Source: Actinomadura syzygii (GTDB lineage: Bacteria > Actinomycetota > Actinomycetes > Streptosporangiales > Streptosporangiaceae). Taken from it: DNA of 64,000 nucleotides. The translations under genes were made by a program, and so were the position numbers. Where the stretch lies: NCBI RefSeq assembly GCF_008085905.1, contig NZ_VSFF01000009.1:186001-250000 (forward strand), given 5' to 3'. Numbering within the stretch: the stretch's first letter is position 1; every line of letters begins with the position of its first letter. Positions 7,718-16,563 of this stretch are shown here, one piece after another. The notes beneath the pieces are model-generated. The model made no database searches, was not told where the DNA came from, and saw only the letters and a list, made by a program, of their open reading frames with translations.

Positions 7718-8863
7718 TCAGGCTTGGGCCACGGCGCCTTCCTTGAGGAGGGTCTCGGCGTCCTCGAAGCCCAGGTCCTCCAAGACGGCGCGGGTCTGCC
7801 CGCCGGGCAGGACGGGGACCCCGTCCGTACCGGCGGGCGTGCGGGAGAAGCGCGGGGCCGGGGCGGGCTGGCGGTGCCCGGCGAGCTCGGGGAAGACGTC
7901 CCGGGACGTGTTGTACGGGTGCTCCGCCGCCTCGGTCATCGACAGGACGGGCGCCACGCAGGCGTCGCTCGGGACGAAGACCTCCGTCCACTCGTCGCGG
8001 GTCCTCGTCCGGAACTCGGCGGCGAACCGGTCGCGCAGGACGGGCCATCCGTCGCGGTCGTGCTGGGCGGGGAGGTCCTCGCCGGCGAGGCCGACGAGGC
8101 GGAGGAACTCGGCGTAGAACTGGGGCTCGATGGCGCCGACCGCCATGTGCCCGCCGTCCGCCGTCTCGTAGACGTCGTACCAGGGGGCGCCGGTGTCGAG
8201 CATGTTCACGCCGCGCCGGTCCTCCCAGAGGCCGCCCGCGAGGAAGCCGTGGACGAAGGTCGACAGGTGCGCCGCGCCGTCGACGATGGCGGCGTCCACG
8301 ACCTGGCCGCGCCCGCTGAGCTTCGCCTCGAGCAGGGCGGAGAGCACGCCGACGACCAGGTACATGCTGCCCCCGGCGAAGTCGCCGAGCAGGTTGATCG
8401 GGATCTGCGGCGGTCCCCCGGCGCGGCCGATCGCGTGCAGGGCGCCGCTGATCGCGATGTAGGCGACGTCGTGGCCCGCGGTGGAGGCGAGGGGGCCGTC
8501 CTGCCCCCAGCCGGTCATCCGGCCGTAGACGAGGCGGGGGTTGCGGGCGAGGCAGGCGTCCGGGCCGACGCCGAGCCGCTCGGTGACGCCGGGCCGGAAC
8601 CCCTCCAGCAGGACGTCGGACTTCTCGACGAGGCGGAGCACGACGTCCCGGCCGAGGTCGTTCTTCAGGTCGACCGCGATCGACCGCTTGCCGCGGTTGG
8701 TGAAGTCGGTGCCGCCGGACGCCGCCCCGTCCCGGACGGCGGACGCCCGGTCCACGCGGATCACGTCGGCGCCGAGGTCGGCCAGCAGCATCGCGGCGAA
8801 CGGGCCCGGCCCGATCCCGGCCAGCTCGATCACCCGTACTCCGGCGAGGGGCCCGTTGCCCAT
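7718..8863 (-). CDS. alpha-methylacyl-CoA racemase (CoA transferase family III fold)
   Basis: A 381-residue CaiB/BaiF-fold enzyme. Residues matching the mycobacterial racemase acid/base set are present: H131 in AGHDVAY, D161 in NLLGDFAGGSM and E246 in IEPQFY. This places it with racemases that invert the 2-methyl centre of branched acyl-CoAs before beta-oxidation, rather than with CoA transferases. ATG 8863 has AGGGAG with 7-nt spacing. It is downstream of, and in the same orientation as, the membrane protein gene ending at 8957, but no functional link is apparent. Confidence 0.9.
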   Translation of the reverse strand: MGNGPLAGVRVIELAGIGPGPFAAMLLADLGADVIRVDRASAVRDGAASGGTDFTNRGKRSIAVDLKNDLGRDVVLRLVEKSDVLLEGFRPGVTERLGVGPDACLARNPRLVYGRMTGWGQDGPLASTAGHDVAYIAISGALHAIGRAGGPPQIPINLLGDFAGGSMYLVVGVLSALLEAKLSGRGQVVDAAIVDGAAHLSTFVHGFLAGGLWEDRRGVNMLDTGAPWYDVYETADGGHMAVGAIEPQFYAEFLRLVGLAGEDLPAQHDRDGWPVLRDRFAAEFRTRTRDEWTEVFVPSDACVAPVLSMTEAAEHPYNTSRDVFPELAGHRQPAPAPRFSRTPAGTDGVPVLPGGQTRAVLEDLGFEDAETLLKEGAVAQA

Positions 8864-8956
8864 CTGCGACTCCCTGAATCTCGTTCGGTTCCCCCTAGTG
8901 TGCCCGATCCCGGTAAGCGCGCCCTGATCCGGGGCCGCGCCGGAAAGGGGGTCCCG

Positions 8957-10489
8957 TCAGCGGGCGGTCAGGGTGACGCGGACGCCGCGCGGGCCCGGCG
9001 CGACGAGCAGCCGGTTCCGCGTGTCCGGGCGGACGACGCCCTTCGCGTGCGGGACCAGGCCACGCCCCGCCGCGGCCAGGTAGTACCAGCGGCCGGCCGG
9101 GGACCGCCACCGCGTCCCGCTCACCGGGCGCCGCGCGTCGCAGGGCCCGGTGTCCCGGTCGCCCGCGCCGAGCAGCGTCGCGCGGGCGGTGGCGGCCCCG
9201 CCGGAGTAGGCCAGGCGGGTGCACACCCAGTCGGCCCGCTTCCCGCCGTCGGGGAGCTGGCCCGTCCAGAAGTTCCAGGCCGTCGCCTCGGTGACCGCCC
9301 GCGCGTCCGGACGGACGAGGCAGGCGAGGCGGTTCCAGACCCGGCGGCCGTTCGCGCCCAGCCGGGCGGGGCGCTCCGCGCCGCCCGGCCGGTGATCGGG
9401 CCCGTGGTAGGCGAGGACGGCGGGGTCCGGGCCGCCGAGGTCGCCGACCGTCCGCGCGCCGAGATGGAAGAGCGGGCCGCGCCCGCAGCCGGTGGCGGCG
9501 CGGGCGGCGGCGGTCACGCCGTCGGCGACCGGGAGCGGGCCGCCGGTCAGGGCCTCGGGACGCGGGTCCCAGGGCGCGAGGAGGTAGCGTCCGCCGCCGA
9601 GCGGGATCGGCGCGGACGGGTCGGCGGGCGCGGCGACGGCGTCCAGGTCGTCGCGCGCGTACCGGGCCAGCCGGTCGCCGCGCCGCAGCACGGCGAGGGG
9701 CACCCCGTCCACGTGTCCCGCGTAGAGGAGCCGGACGTCGCGCCGGTCGCCGGGGGCCGCCCACGCGCGGGCGGCGCGGGCGGTGAACGCCCGGTCGCGG
9801 ACGAGGTCGCCGCGCGCGGGCCAGGCGTCGAGCGCGCGGACGTGCCGCCAGGCGTCCGGCGCGGCCGCCACGACGCGCGGGCCGCGCGGCCGGGGCGCGT
9901 GGTGCTCGGTCGAGACCAGCACGGCGACCAGGCCCGCGGTGAGGAGGACGGCGGTCACGAGCGGCAGCGCCGAGCGGGTCCGGACCGGGCGGAGCACCGG
10001 CTCGAACCGCTCGGGGCGCCGTCCGCCCGGCGGCCGGGTCGCGTCGGCCGCCCGGATCGCCGCCCACGGGTCGCGCACCCGCAGCTCGATGAGCTGGTCC
10101 CGGACGGCGTACCGCGGCAGCCCCTCCACGTGCCGCAGGACGTAGGCGACCCGGACCTCGGGGTCGAGCCGCGCCAGCGCGGCGGTCAGCGCCGGGTCGG
10201 GCAGCCGCGGGGGCAGCGCCCGCAGCCACGGGCCGAGCCCGACGCGCAGCCGCCGGGACGGCCGCATCGCCCGGCGCAGCACCCGGGTGCGGCGGCGCGC
10301 GTACCCGGCGGGCGAGCGGTCGCGGGCGCCGCGCGCGGTGCCGTCCACGATCCGGCGCGCGACCGCGAGGCGGTAGACGCGCTTTCCCCGTCCCGGCAGC
10401 ACGAAATAGGCCATCCGGACAAGATCTCCATAAGCCGATTTCGCCGCCGGCGTTTCCGTCGCCGAATGCGTCAGGACGTCCTCCGTCAC
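8957..10489 (-). CDS. membrane-anchored protein with degenerate sigma-like N-terminus
   Basis: A 510-residue protein starting at GTG 10489, with GGAGGG upstream. Residues about 15-155 resemble ECF sigma regions: YGDLVRMAYFVLPG...KRVYRLAVARRIVD like region 2, and LARLDPEVRVAYVLRHVEGL like region 4. The helix-turn-helix after it is not convincing. A single membrane helix (ALPLVTAVLLTAGLVAVLVS) follows at about 180-200, and the remaining 300 residues are a predicted extracytoplasmic domain with several cysteines. It is divergent from a Ser/Thr kinase. It may be a membrane-tethered regulator; no family name can be given with certainty. Confidence 0.7.
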   Translation of the reverse strand: MTEDVLTHSATETPAAKSAYGDLVRMAYFVLPGRGKRVYRLAVARRIVDGTARGARDRSPAGYARRRTRVLRRAMRPSRRLRVGLGPWLRALPPRLPDPALTAALARLDPEVRVAYVLRHVEGLPRYAVRDQLIELRVRDPWAAIRAADATRPPGGRRPERFEPVLRPVRTRSALPLVTAVLLTAGLVAVLVSTEHHAPRPRGPRVVAAAPDAWRHVRALDAWPARGDLVRDRAFTARAARAWAAPGDRRDVRLLYAGHVDGVPLAVLRRGDRLARYARDDLDAVAAPADPSAPIPLGGGRYLLAPWDPRPEALTGGPLPVADGVTAAARAATGCGRGPLFHLGARTVGDLGGPDPAVLAYHGPDHRPGGAERPARLGANGRRVWNRLACLVRPDARAVTEATAWNFWTGQLPDGGKRADWVCTRLAYSGGAATARATLLGAGDRDTGPCDARRPVSGTRWRSPAGRWYYLAAAGRGLVPHAKGVVRPDTRNRLLVAPGPRGVRVTLTAR

Positions 10490-10794
10490 GGCGGGCCGCT
10501 CCCTCCGGGCCGTTCCTTCGTCGCGAAACCAGAGGCTAGGCCGCGCCCGGCGGCGCCCGGAACGGAATTGGGACACTGATTAATCAGCCCTTGGAATTGC
10601 CGCCCATTTCCCTTGGACGAAGCGGACGCGGACGGGCGGCCCGGCGGCTGATGGCGCGCCCGGATCAGCCGCGCCCGTTTCGTCCCCGTACTACGCTGTC
10701 GAGCGCCGGGGAACCTCCCCGGGCCGCAGGACATCGAAAGATCGCGCCCCCCGCCGCGACCCGGACCGAGCCACCGAGAGGGATCTTCCTGCCC
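10490..10794. other. 305-bp divergent intergenic region
   Basis: The gap separates the sigma-like membrane protein (minus) and the Ser/Thr kinase (plus). It contains an AT-rich perfect palindrome (10576-10587) and CCCCGTACTACGCT near 10684-10697, which may hold the kinase -10. No gene is visible in it, although plus-strand open frame continues upstream of the kinase start. Confidence 0.5.
10576..10587. promoter_or_regulatory. perfect 12-bp palindrome
   Basis: CTGATTAATCAG is perfectly self-complementary and strikingly AT-rich against its surroundings. It lies about 90 bp upstream of the membrane protein start and is a candidate operator for either divergent gene. Confidence 0.4.
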
Positions 10795-12606
10795 ATGACC
10801 GAGGACGTCCCCGGCTACCGGGTGCTGGAGCAGGTCGGCGAGGGCGGCTTCAGCGTCGTCTACCGGGCGCACCAGGAGCGCCTCGACCGGATGGTCGCGC
10901 TGAAGGTGCTGTCCATCGGCTCGGTGGACGACGCGGCGATGCGGCGCTTCCAGCGGGAGAGCAAGATCACCGGGCGGTTGTCCGGCCACCCGAACATCGT
11001 GACCGTGCTGGACACCGGCACCACCCGGTCCGGGCGCCCCTACATCGCGATGGAGTACTTCGAGCACGGCGCGCTCACCGACCGGCTCGCGCGGGAGGGG
11101 CCGCTGCCCGTCGCGGACGTCCTGCGCATCGGCGTGAAGATGGCGGGCGCGCTCGCCGCCACGCACGAGACCGACGTCCTGCACCGCGACGTCAAGCCGC
11201 AGAACGTGCTGCTGTCCCGGTACGGGGAGCCCGCGCTCGCCGACTTCGGCATCGCCCGCCTGGTCGACAGCTTCGACGCCACCCACACGCAGGCGTTCAC
11301 CCCGCACCACGCGGCGCCCGAGATCCTGGAGGGCAGGCAGCCCGGGGTCGGCGGCGACATCTACTCGCTCGGCTCGACGCTGTACCAGCTCCTCGCCGGG
11401 CGGCCCGCGTTCAAGGGCCCGCCGGGCGAGGGCATCGCCCTGCTGATGCTGCGGATCCTGCACGACGCGCCGCCGCCGATCCCGCGCGGGGACGTCCCGC
11501 CGCAGGTCGCGGACGTCATCGGACGCGCCATGGCGAAGACCCCCGAGCAGCGGTTCGCGACCGCCGTGGAGTTCGCGCGGGACCTCCAGCGGGTGCAGGC
11601 CGAGCTCGGGCTCCCGGTCACGGACGTCGCGCACAGCAGCGGCGCCGTCCTGCCGGTCGCGCCGGTGGACGGCGGGCCGGGCTCCTCGTCCGGCGGGTTC
11701 CCGTCCGGCGGGTTCTCCTCGTCGGGGGCGCGCACGCCCCGGCTGACGTTCCCCGACACCTCTCAGCCGTCGCCGTCGCCGCCGTCGTCGGCCGGGACGG
11801 GGCCGCCGCGCGTCCCGGAGTGGGCGCCGACCGCGCAGGGGCCGTCCGCGCCCGCGCCGCCGTCCCCGTGGCATCCGGACGCCGCCCCGCCGCGCTCGCC
11901 GGACGCCCTCCTCCCCCAAGACGCCCCGATGCGGCACGCGGCCGCGCTCCGGCAGGCGCCGCCCGCCCTGGGCGACCCGCGCGCGAGCGGCTCGTACACG
12001 ACCCCGCACACCGCGCCGCACACCGACCCGCACACGAATCCCCATACGACGCCGCACGCCGACCCGCGGCGGCTCGGCCAGGACCACCGTCCGGACGACG
12101 GTCCGCGCCGGGGCCTCATCATCGCGGCGGGCGTCGCGCTCGTCGGCGGCCTCGGGCTCGGCGTCGGGGCGCTCGCGCTGACCGGGAACGGAGACCCGCA
12201 GGGGACGTCGCCGAACGGGGGCACCCCGGCGGCCTCCGAACCCGCCCCGCAGGGGCAGGCCACGGACGTCCCGGCCCAGCCGGTCACGCCCGCGCAGCTC
12301 GCCGCGGCGCGCCCGCGCAAGGTCGTCGCCAGGCCGGTCGGCCGGGCCGCCGCCCTGATCTGGACGCTCCCGCCCGCCGCGCACGACCTTCCCCTGCTCA
12401 TCCAGCAGCAGCCCGCCGGGACGACCCCGATCGTGACGGTGAAGGCCGGGTCCCGCTCGGCGACGATGCCGGGACTGCGCCCGAACACCGTCTACTGCTT
12501 CAAGGTCGGCGCGGTGCTGCGCCTCAACCAGGGCCGGGCGCCGGACGTAGCGTGGTCGGCGCCCGCGTGCGTCCCGAAGGGCAAGCAGAAGAAGCAGAAG
12601 GTCTGA
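10795..12606 (+). CDS. membrane Ser/Thr protein kinase with FN3-like sensor
   Basis: A 603-residue PASTA-less PknB-type kinase. The catalytic domain (about 8-270) has GEGGFSVVY, the ATP lysine K37, HRDVKPQN with catalytic D132 and DFG at 150-152. A proline/serine-rich linker with HT-rich repeats (about 390-425) leads to one membrane helix near 440-463. The roughly 140-residue extracellular end contains an FN3-like stretch ending TVYCFKVGAVL. Start ATG 10795 has GAGAGGGA upstream. The gene ends 11 bp from the convergent FN3 surface protein, whose own FN3 domains hint at shared cell-surface biology. Confidence 0.92.
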   Translation: MTEDVPGYRVLEQVGEGGFSVVYRAHQERLDRMVALKVLSIGSVDDAAMRRFQRESKITGRLSGHPNIVTVLDTGTTRSGRPYIAMEYFEHGALTDRLAREGPLPVADVLRIGVKMAGALAATHETDVLHRDVKPQNVLLSRYGEPALADFGIARLVDSFDATHTQAFTPHHAAPEILEGRQPGVGGDIYSLGSTLYQLLAGRPAFKGPPGEGIALLMLRILHDAPPPIPRGDVPPQVADVIGRAMAKTPEQRFATAVEFARDLQRVQAELGLPVTDVAHSSGAVLPVAPVDGGPGSSSGGFPSGGFSSSGARTPRLTFPDTSQPSPSPPSSAGTGPPRVPEWAPTAQGPSAPAPPSPWHPDAAPPRSPDALLPQDAPMRHAAALRQAPPALGDPRASGSYTTPHTAPHTDPHTNPHTTPHADPRRLGQDHRPDDGPRRGLIIAAGVALVGGLGLGVGALALTGNGDPQGTSPNGGTPAASEPAPQGQATDVPAQPVTPAQLAAARPRKVVARPVGRAAALIWTLPPAAHDLPLLIQQQPAGTTPIVTVKAGSRSATMPGLRPNTVYCFKVGAVLRLNQGRAPDVAWSAPACVPKGKQKKQKV

Positions 12607-12617
12607 GCGGGACGGCC

Positions 12618-14690
12618 CTACGGCTCGCACGTCCACACCGCGGGCCCGGCGAAACTGTTCCAGTCGCCCGGAGTGTCGACCAGGTAGCCGATCACGTAGC
12701 CGAGTTTGCCTTGATACGTGATGTAGGCGTACTTGTCGCCCTTGAGCGTGGCGTTGCGGTCGAAGTACGCGCCTTTCACCTGGCAGTGCACGTCGACCAT
12801 CTCGCCGTTGTTGTCGTTCATGGTGACGATGGTCTTGCCGTTCTCGACGTCGGGAATGTCCCTGACGTAGGAGGTGGACTTCCCGTTGCGCTCGATCGGG
12901 TATCGGCCGATGGGGCCGGTGAGCCTCGTGTTCAGCTTCGCGGCGGAGCTGCTGCCCGCGCCGTTCACGGCGGACACGGTGAAGGTGTAGAGGCCGTTCG
13001 TCCACACGTCGCCGAGGGACGCGGACGCGGCGGAGACCGTCCGGCTGCCCTTGACGGGGCCGTCCCAGCTCAGCTTGTAGGCGGCGGGCGCGTCCGCGCC
13101 CGGCGGGGGCGTCCAGGCGACCTTCGTCCCGGACGACGTCGCCTGCGCGGTGAGGCCGGTCGGCGCGCCCGGCGTCACGCACGGCCGGACGGGGTCGCTC
13201 GGCGCGGACGCCGTCTCGCGCGTCCGGCCGCGGGCGTCCCGGTAGCGGACGGCGACGCGGAACCGGTACTCGCGCGCGCAGTCGCCGCCGGTCACCGTGA
13301 ACGGCCCGCCGCCCGGCCCGGCGGCGGCCGGAGCGGCCCTGAGCCCGGACGGGACGTCCTTGAGCACGAACCCGAGCACACCGTCGCCACGCGAGGGCTG
13401 GTAGTCGACGCGCATCGTCCCGGCGCCCGGTGTGACCGTCACGTTCGTCGGCGCGGCGGGCGGCTGCCCGGGTCGCGGCGGGCGCGGCGGCGTAGACGGC
13501 CGCTGCGGCGGCGTCGGGTCGCCGACCCCGCCGGGCAGCGGGATCTCGGTGCGCCTCGGGCCGCCCGCGACCCGGTCCCGGTACTTGTCGATCCCCTTGG
13601 ACGCGCCGCCCCGGTCGATCACGACGGCGTGCGGGCCGCCCGGGTCGTTGGCCCAGAGCAGGCCGTCCCGGACGAAGACGTCCAGCCGGGACGGGCGTCC
13701 CGACACCGGGACCGGCGCCTCGAACCGGTTGGCGGCCGCGTCGTACACGACGAGCGCGCCCGCGGTCTCGTCCGGGATGTAGACCTTCGGGCCGAGCATC
13801 TGCGGCGGCCGGTAACGGTGCCTCGGCATCGTGAGGCGGGTGCTGGAGTACCGTCCGGTGCCGGTGTCGACGGTGACCAGCGAGCCGGTCCCGGGCACGA
13901 GCAGCGGGACGGTCGTCCCCTCGGTGCGGGCGGGGGCGAGCACGCCGCCGCGCCCGGACCGCCGGACGGTCGTCGGCAGGCTGACGGTCAGCCGCGCCCC
14001 GGACGATTTCAGCACGGTCGCGGTCGCGGCGGTCGAGTCGGTCACGACGGGGTCCCCGCCCGCGATGGTCAGGGCCAGGCTGTCGCCCGCGCCGCCGACC
14101 TTGACGGGCGGCTGGAGGCGGCCGTCCGCGAACGCCGACACCTCGCCGTTCCGCGACACCGGCACCCACAGCGCGCCCCGGGCGTCGATCCCGGCCTGGC
14201 CGAGCAGCGGCGGCAGCGTCGCCGCCGGTCCGACCGGGGACAGCGCGACCGGGTCGATCTGCTGCACGACGCCCTTGATCGAGTCGACCGTGTACGCCCT
14301 GCCCGCCCCGGCGAGCACCTGGATGCCCTGGCCGAGCGGGCGGCTCTGCCCGATGTCGAGCTGCGCCGGGTCCAGCCTGCTGACCACCCCGGTGATGAGG
14401 TCGACGATCAGCACGGTGGCGCCGTCCTGGACGACCTGGATCTCGTGGCCGCGCATCTGCGGGATCACGCTCGTCTTGCCGTCCACCTTGGCCGCCGGGC
14501 CGTTGGCGTGGACGACGAGGCCGCGGCTCCCCGCGCTCAGCCAGGCGCCGACGTCGGCGAGGCGGTACCTGGCGCTCGCCGCGCCCACCCCGTACGCGGC
14601 GGCGGCGATCGCGAGCGCGCCGACGAGGCCGGCGGCGACCTGGCCCGTCAGCCGGTCGCGCCGGAGCAGCCGCCGAAGGCCCGCCCGCAC
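12618..14690 (-). CDS. FN3 / SH3-like surface protein with beta-propeller-type N-terminal region
   Basis: A 690-residue membrane-anchored extracellular protein. One N-terminal helix (TGQVAAGLVGALAIAAAAYGVG) follows a basic tip. Residues 50-390 contain repeated blades with patterns such as GIQVLAGAGRAYTVD and GQAGIDARGALWVP, suggesting a propeller. A Pro-rich linker precedes two FN3 domains. The cysteine-containing C-terminus with VDVHCQVKG and ending VWTCEP is SH3-like. It is a clear paralogue of the protein at 20852-22960, which sits in the MoxR operon. Start GTG 14690 has only AAGGA close by. A role in envelope adhesion or assembly is inferred. Confidence 0.85.
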   Translation of the reverse strand: MRAGLRRLLRRDRLTGQVAAGLVGALAIAAAAYGVGAASARYRLADVGAWLSAGSRGLVVHANGPAAKVDGKTSVIPQMRGHEIQVVQDGATVLIVDLITGVVSRLDPAQLDIGQSRPLGQGIQVLAGAGRAYTVDSIKGVVQQIDPVALSPVGPAATLPPLLGQAGIDARGALWVPVSRNGEVSAFADGRLQPPVKVGGAGDSLALTIAGGDPVVTDSTAATATVLKSSGARLTVSLPTTVRRSGRGGVLAPARTEGTTVPLLVPGTGSLVTVDTGTGRYSSTRLTMPRHRYRPPQMLGPKVYIPDETAGALVVYDAAANRFEAPVPVSGRPSRLDVFVRDGLLWANDPGGPHAVVIDRGGASKGIDKYRDRVAGGPRRTEIPLPGGVGDPTPPQRPSTPPRPPRPGQPPAAPTNVTVTPGAGTMRVDYQPSRGDGVLGFVLKDVPSGLRAAPAAAGPGGGPFTVTGGDCAREYRFRVAVRYRDARGRTRETASAPSDPVRPCVTPGAPTGLTAQATSSGTKVAWTPPPGADAPAAYKLSWDGPVKGSRTVSAASASLGDVWTNGLYTFTVSAVNGAGSSSAAKLNTRLTGPIGRYPIERNGKSTSYVRDIPDVENGKTIVTMNDNNGEMVDVHCQVKGAYFDRNATLKGDKYAYITYQGKLGYVIGYLVDTPGDWNSFAGPAVWTCEP

Positions 14691-14776
14691 TGTCCTTGAT
14701 CACCGTCCCCGTATGACGGGATACCGTAGCGGCAACCGTTCCGAAATAACCGGTATTTGGGGAGATAGGGCGCGGA

Positions 14777-15715
14777 TCAGTCTTCGGCGATCGCCGCGGT
14801 GAACGTCGGGACGGTGATGTTCCGCCCCGAGACGACGACCACGAGACGGCCCGTGACCTCGACCGCCCCGGCGAGGACGGCGGCGATCCCGGCCGCGCCC
14901 GCGCCCTCCGCGACGAGGCCGTGCTCGCGGAACAGCCAGCGCATCGCCGCGCGGATCCGGTCGTCGTCGACGGCGGTCAGCACGGCGTCCCGGCCGATCA
15001 CGGACGGGGTGACGCAGCCCGGTTCGAGGTTGCCGGGCAGGCCGTCGGCGAACGTGTCGCCGACCTCGACCGCGACGACCCGTCCGGCCTCGACCGAGGC
15101 GGACACGCCGCGCGACACGGCCGACTCCACGCCGACGAGGCGCACGCCGTCGCGTTCGCGCGCCCACAGGGCCAGCCCGGCGAGCAGCCCGCCGCCGCCG
15201 ACCGGCGCGACGACGGTGAGCGGACCGTCGCCGGCCTGCTCGTCCAGTTCGCGTCCGATGGTGCCCTGGCCCGCGATGACCGCCGGGTCGTTGTAGGGCG
15301 AGACGTAGTGGCCGGGCAGCGTCCGCGCGTACGCCTCGGCCTCGTCGTAGGTCGTCCCGTGCCGGACGAGCCGCACCGGGAACGCGCCGATCTTCTCGAC
15401 CTTCGCCCGCGACGCGCGGGTCGACACGACGACGGTGACGTCCGCGCCGGACCGGGCCGCCGCGTGGCCCATGCCGAGCCCGTGGTTGCCCGCGCTCGCC
15501 GTCACGGCGGGCACGCCGTCCGGCAGGGCGGCGACGGCGGCGAGCGCGCCGCGCACCTTGAACGCGCCCATGGGCTGGAACGTCTCCAGCTTGAGCAGCG
15601 CGTCCGGGGCGAGGGCGGTCGGCGCCACGGGCGTCGGCGCGAGCGCGGCGGACACGGTGCGCCAGGCGCGGTCGAGGTCGTCCAGGTCGGGTGGGCGGAC
15701 GTCGCGGACGTTCAC
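14777..15715 (-). CDS. serine/threonine dehydratase-like PLP enzyme
   Basis: A 312-residue fold-type II PLP enzyme. The Schiff-base lysine is K53 in MGAFKVRGA; SAGNHGLG contacts the cofactor and VGGGGLLAG is the phosphate loop. It would deaminate threonine or serine, or racemise a related amino acid; no regulatory ACT domain follows, so it is the short catabolic or racemase-like type. GTG 15715 overlaps the stop of the upstream 64-residue gene (GTGA), which fixes the start and implies translational coupling. Confidence 0.9.
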   Translation of the reverse strand: MNVRDVRPPDLDDLDRAWRTVSAALAPTPVAPTALAPDALLKLETFQPMGAFKVRGALAAVAALPDGVPAVTASAGNHGLGMGHAAARSGADVTVVVSTRASRAKVEKIGAFPVRLVRHGTTYDEAEAYARTLPGHYVSPYNDPAVIAGQGTIGRELDEQAGDGPLTVVAPVGGGGLLAGLALWARERDGVRLVGVESAVSRGVSASVEAGRVVAVEVGDTFADGLPGNLEPGCVTPSVIGRDAVLTAVDDDRIRAAMRWLFREHGLVAEGAGAAGIAAVLAGAVEVTGRLVVVVSGRNITVPTFTAAIAED

Positions 15716-15906
15716 CCGCGCCCTCCGGCGGACGTCTCGTCGAGCTCCTCCCCCAGCCGCTCGTGCAGGCGCGACCGGATCTCGTCGGGCGTGTAGGAGC
15801 GGCGCCGCCGCTCGGCCCGCACCACCACGGCGCCGGTCGCCGCGACGCCGAGGAACCCGGCGACGCCCAGTGCCTTCCACAGACCAGGGGATTTGAGCAG
15901 ACGCAT
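15712..15906 (-). CDS. small single-pass membrane protein
   Basis: A 64-residue protein with one membrane helix (LGVAGFLGVAATGAVVVRA) followed by a basic stop-transfer run (ERRRR) and a short acidic helical tail (PDEIRSRLHERLGEEL). Its stop overlaps the start of the dehydratase-like gene. Only 18 bp separate its start from the divergent gene at 15925. The family is not one I can name. The coupling and clear membrane topology support it as a real gene. Confidence 0.75.
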   Translation of the reverse strand: MRLLKSPGLWKALGVAGFLGVAATGAVVVRAERRRRSYTPDEIRSRLHERLGEELDETSAGGRG

Positions 15907-15924
15907 ACGGATACCGTATCGATC
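15907..15924. promoter_or_regulatory. 18-bp divergent start region
   Basis: Only ACGGATACCGTATCGATC separates two divergent start codons. The embedded GATACCGTATC is near-palindromic and offers a TANNNT -10 on both strands (TACCGT, TACGGT). There is no room for two leaders, so each promoter must lie inside the opposite gene or the transcripts are leaderless. Confidence 0.4.
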
Positions 15925-16563
15925 ATGCCTGGTACGAGCATCCCACTCGACGAGGCCGCCGAGCTGACCCGCACCGGTGACGTGTGGCTCTTCCGCGGCC
16001 GGACGGTCGCCGACCGCGCCATCCAGTTCTCAACGAACAGCCCGGTCAACCACGTCGGGATGGCGGTGGTCATCGACGACCTGCCGCCGCTCATGTGGCA
16101 CGCCGAGCTGGGCCGCTCCCTCCCCGACATGTGGTCGGGCGGGCGGCACCGCGGCGCGCAGCTCCACGACCTGCGCGACGCCGTCCTGGTCTGGGGGAAC
16201 CGGTACGGGCAGCGGGCGTGGCTGCGGCAGCTCGACCCGCCGCCGACCCGGGAGATGGAGGACGCGGCGCTCCGCGCGGTGGCCCGGCTGGACGGCACGC
16301 CGTTCCCCTCCACGTCCCGGCTGGCGACGCGGTGGGTGCGCGGGCGCGTGCCGATCCGGCGTCCGGCCGAGCGGGAGCAGGCCCTGGAGACGGCGTTCTG
16401 CGCGGAGATCGTCGCCGTGACGTACCAGGCGATGGGGCTGCTGCGGAAGGGCCGCCGCCCGAACTGGTTCGACCCGGGGCGGTTCTGGAGCGGCGACGAC
16501 CTGGAGCTGGAGGCGGGCGCGGCGCTCGGCGGCGAGATCGCCGTCAGCCTCCCCGCGAAGTGA
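15925..16563 (+). CDS. NlpC/P60-like or permuted papain-fold family protein
   Basis: A 212-residue soluble protein. The pattern GDVWLFRGRTVADRAIQFST-NHVGMAVVI near the N-terminus and AFCAEIVAVTYQAMG near residue 160 fit permuted papain-fold (YiiX/NlpC-like) hydrolases, where the first histidine (NHVGMA) and the later cysteine (FCAE) would be catalytic. There is no signal peptide. It begins 18 bp from a divergent membrane protein and its last 20 bases overlap the end of the convergent transglutaminase-like gene. The family call rests on those motifs only. Confidence 0.7.
   Translation: MPGTSIPLDEAAELTRTGDVWLFRGRTVADRAIQFSTNSPVNHVGMAVVIDDLPPLMWHAELGRSLPDMWSGGRHRGAQLHDLRDAVLVWGNRYGQRAWLRQLDPPPTREMEDAALRAVARLDGTPFPSTSRLATRWVRGRVPIRRPAEREQALETAFCAEIVAVTYQAMGLLRKGRRPNWFDPGRFWSGDDLELEAGAALGGEIAVSLPAK

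Noticed and set aside
10486..14703. 1405-codon open frame on the minus strand across the kinase and FN3 genes
   Set aside because: It is Arg/Gly/Ala/Pro-rich, typical of antisense or shifted frames in high-GC DNA, while the overlapping genes have clear domains and motifs.
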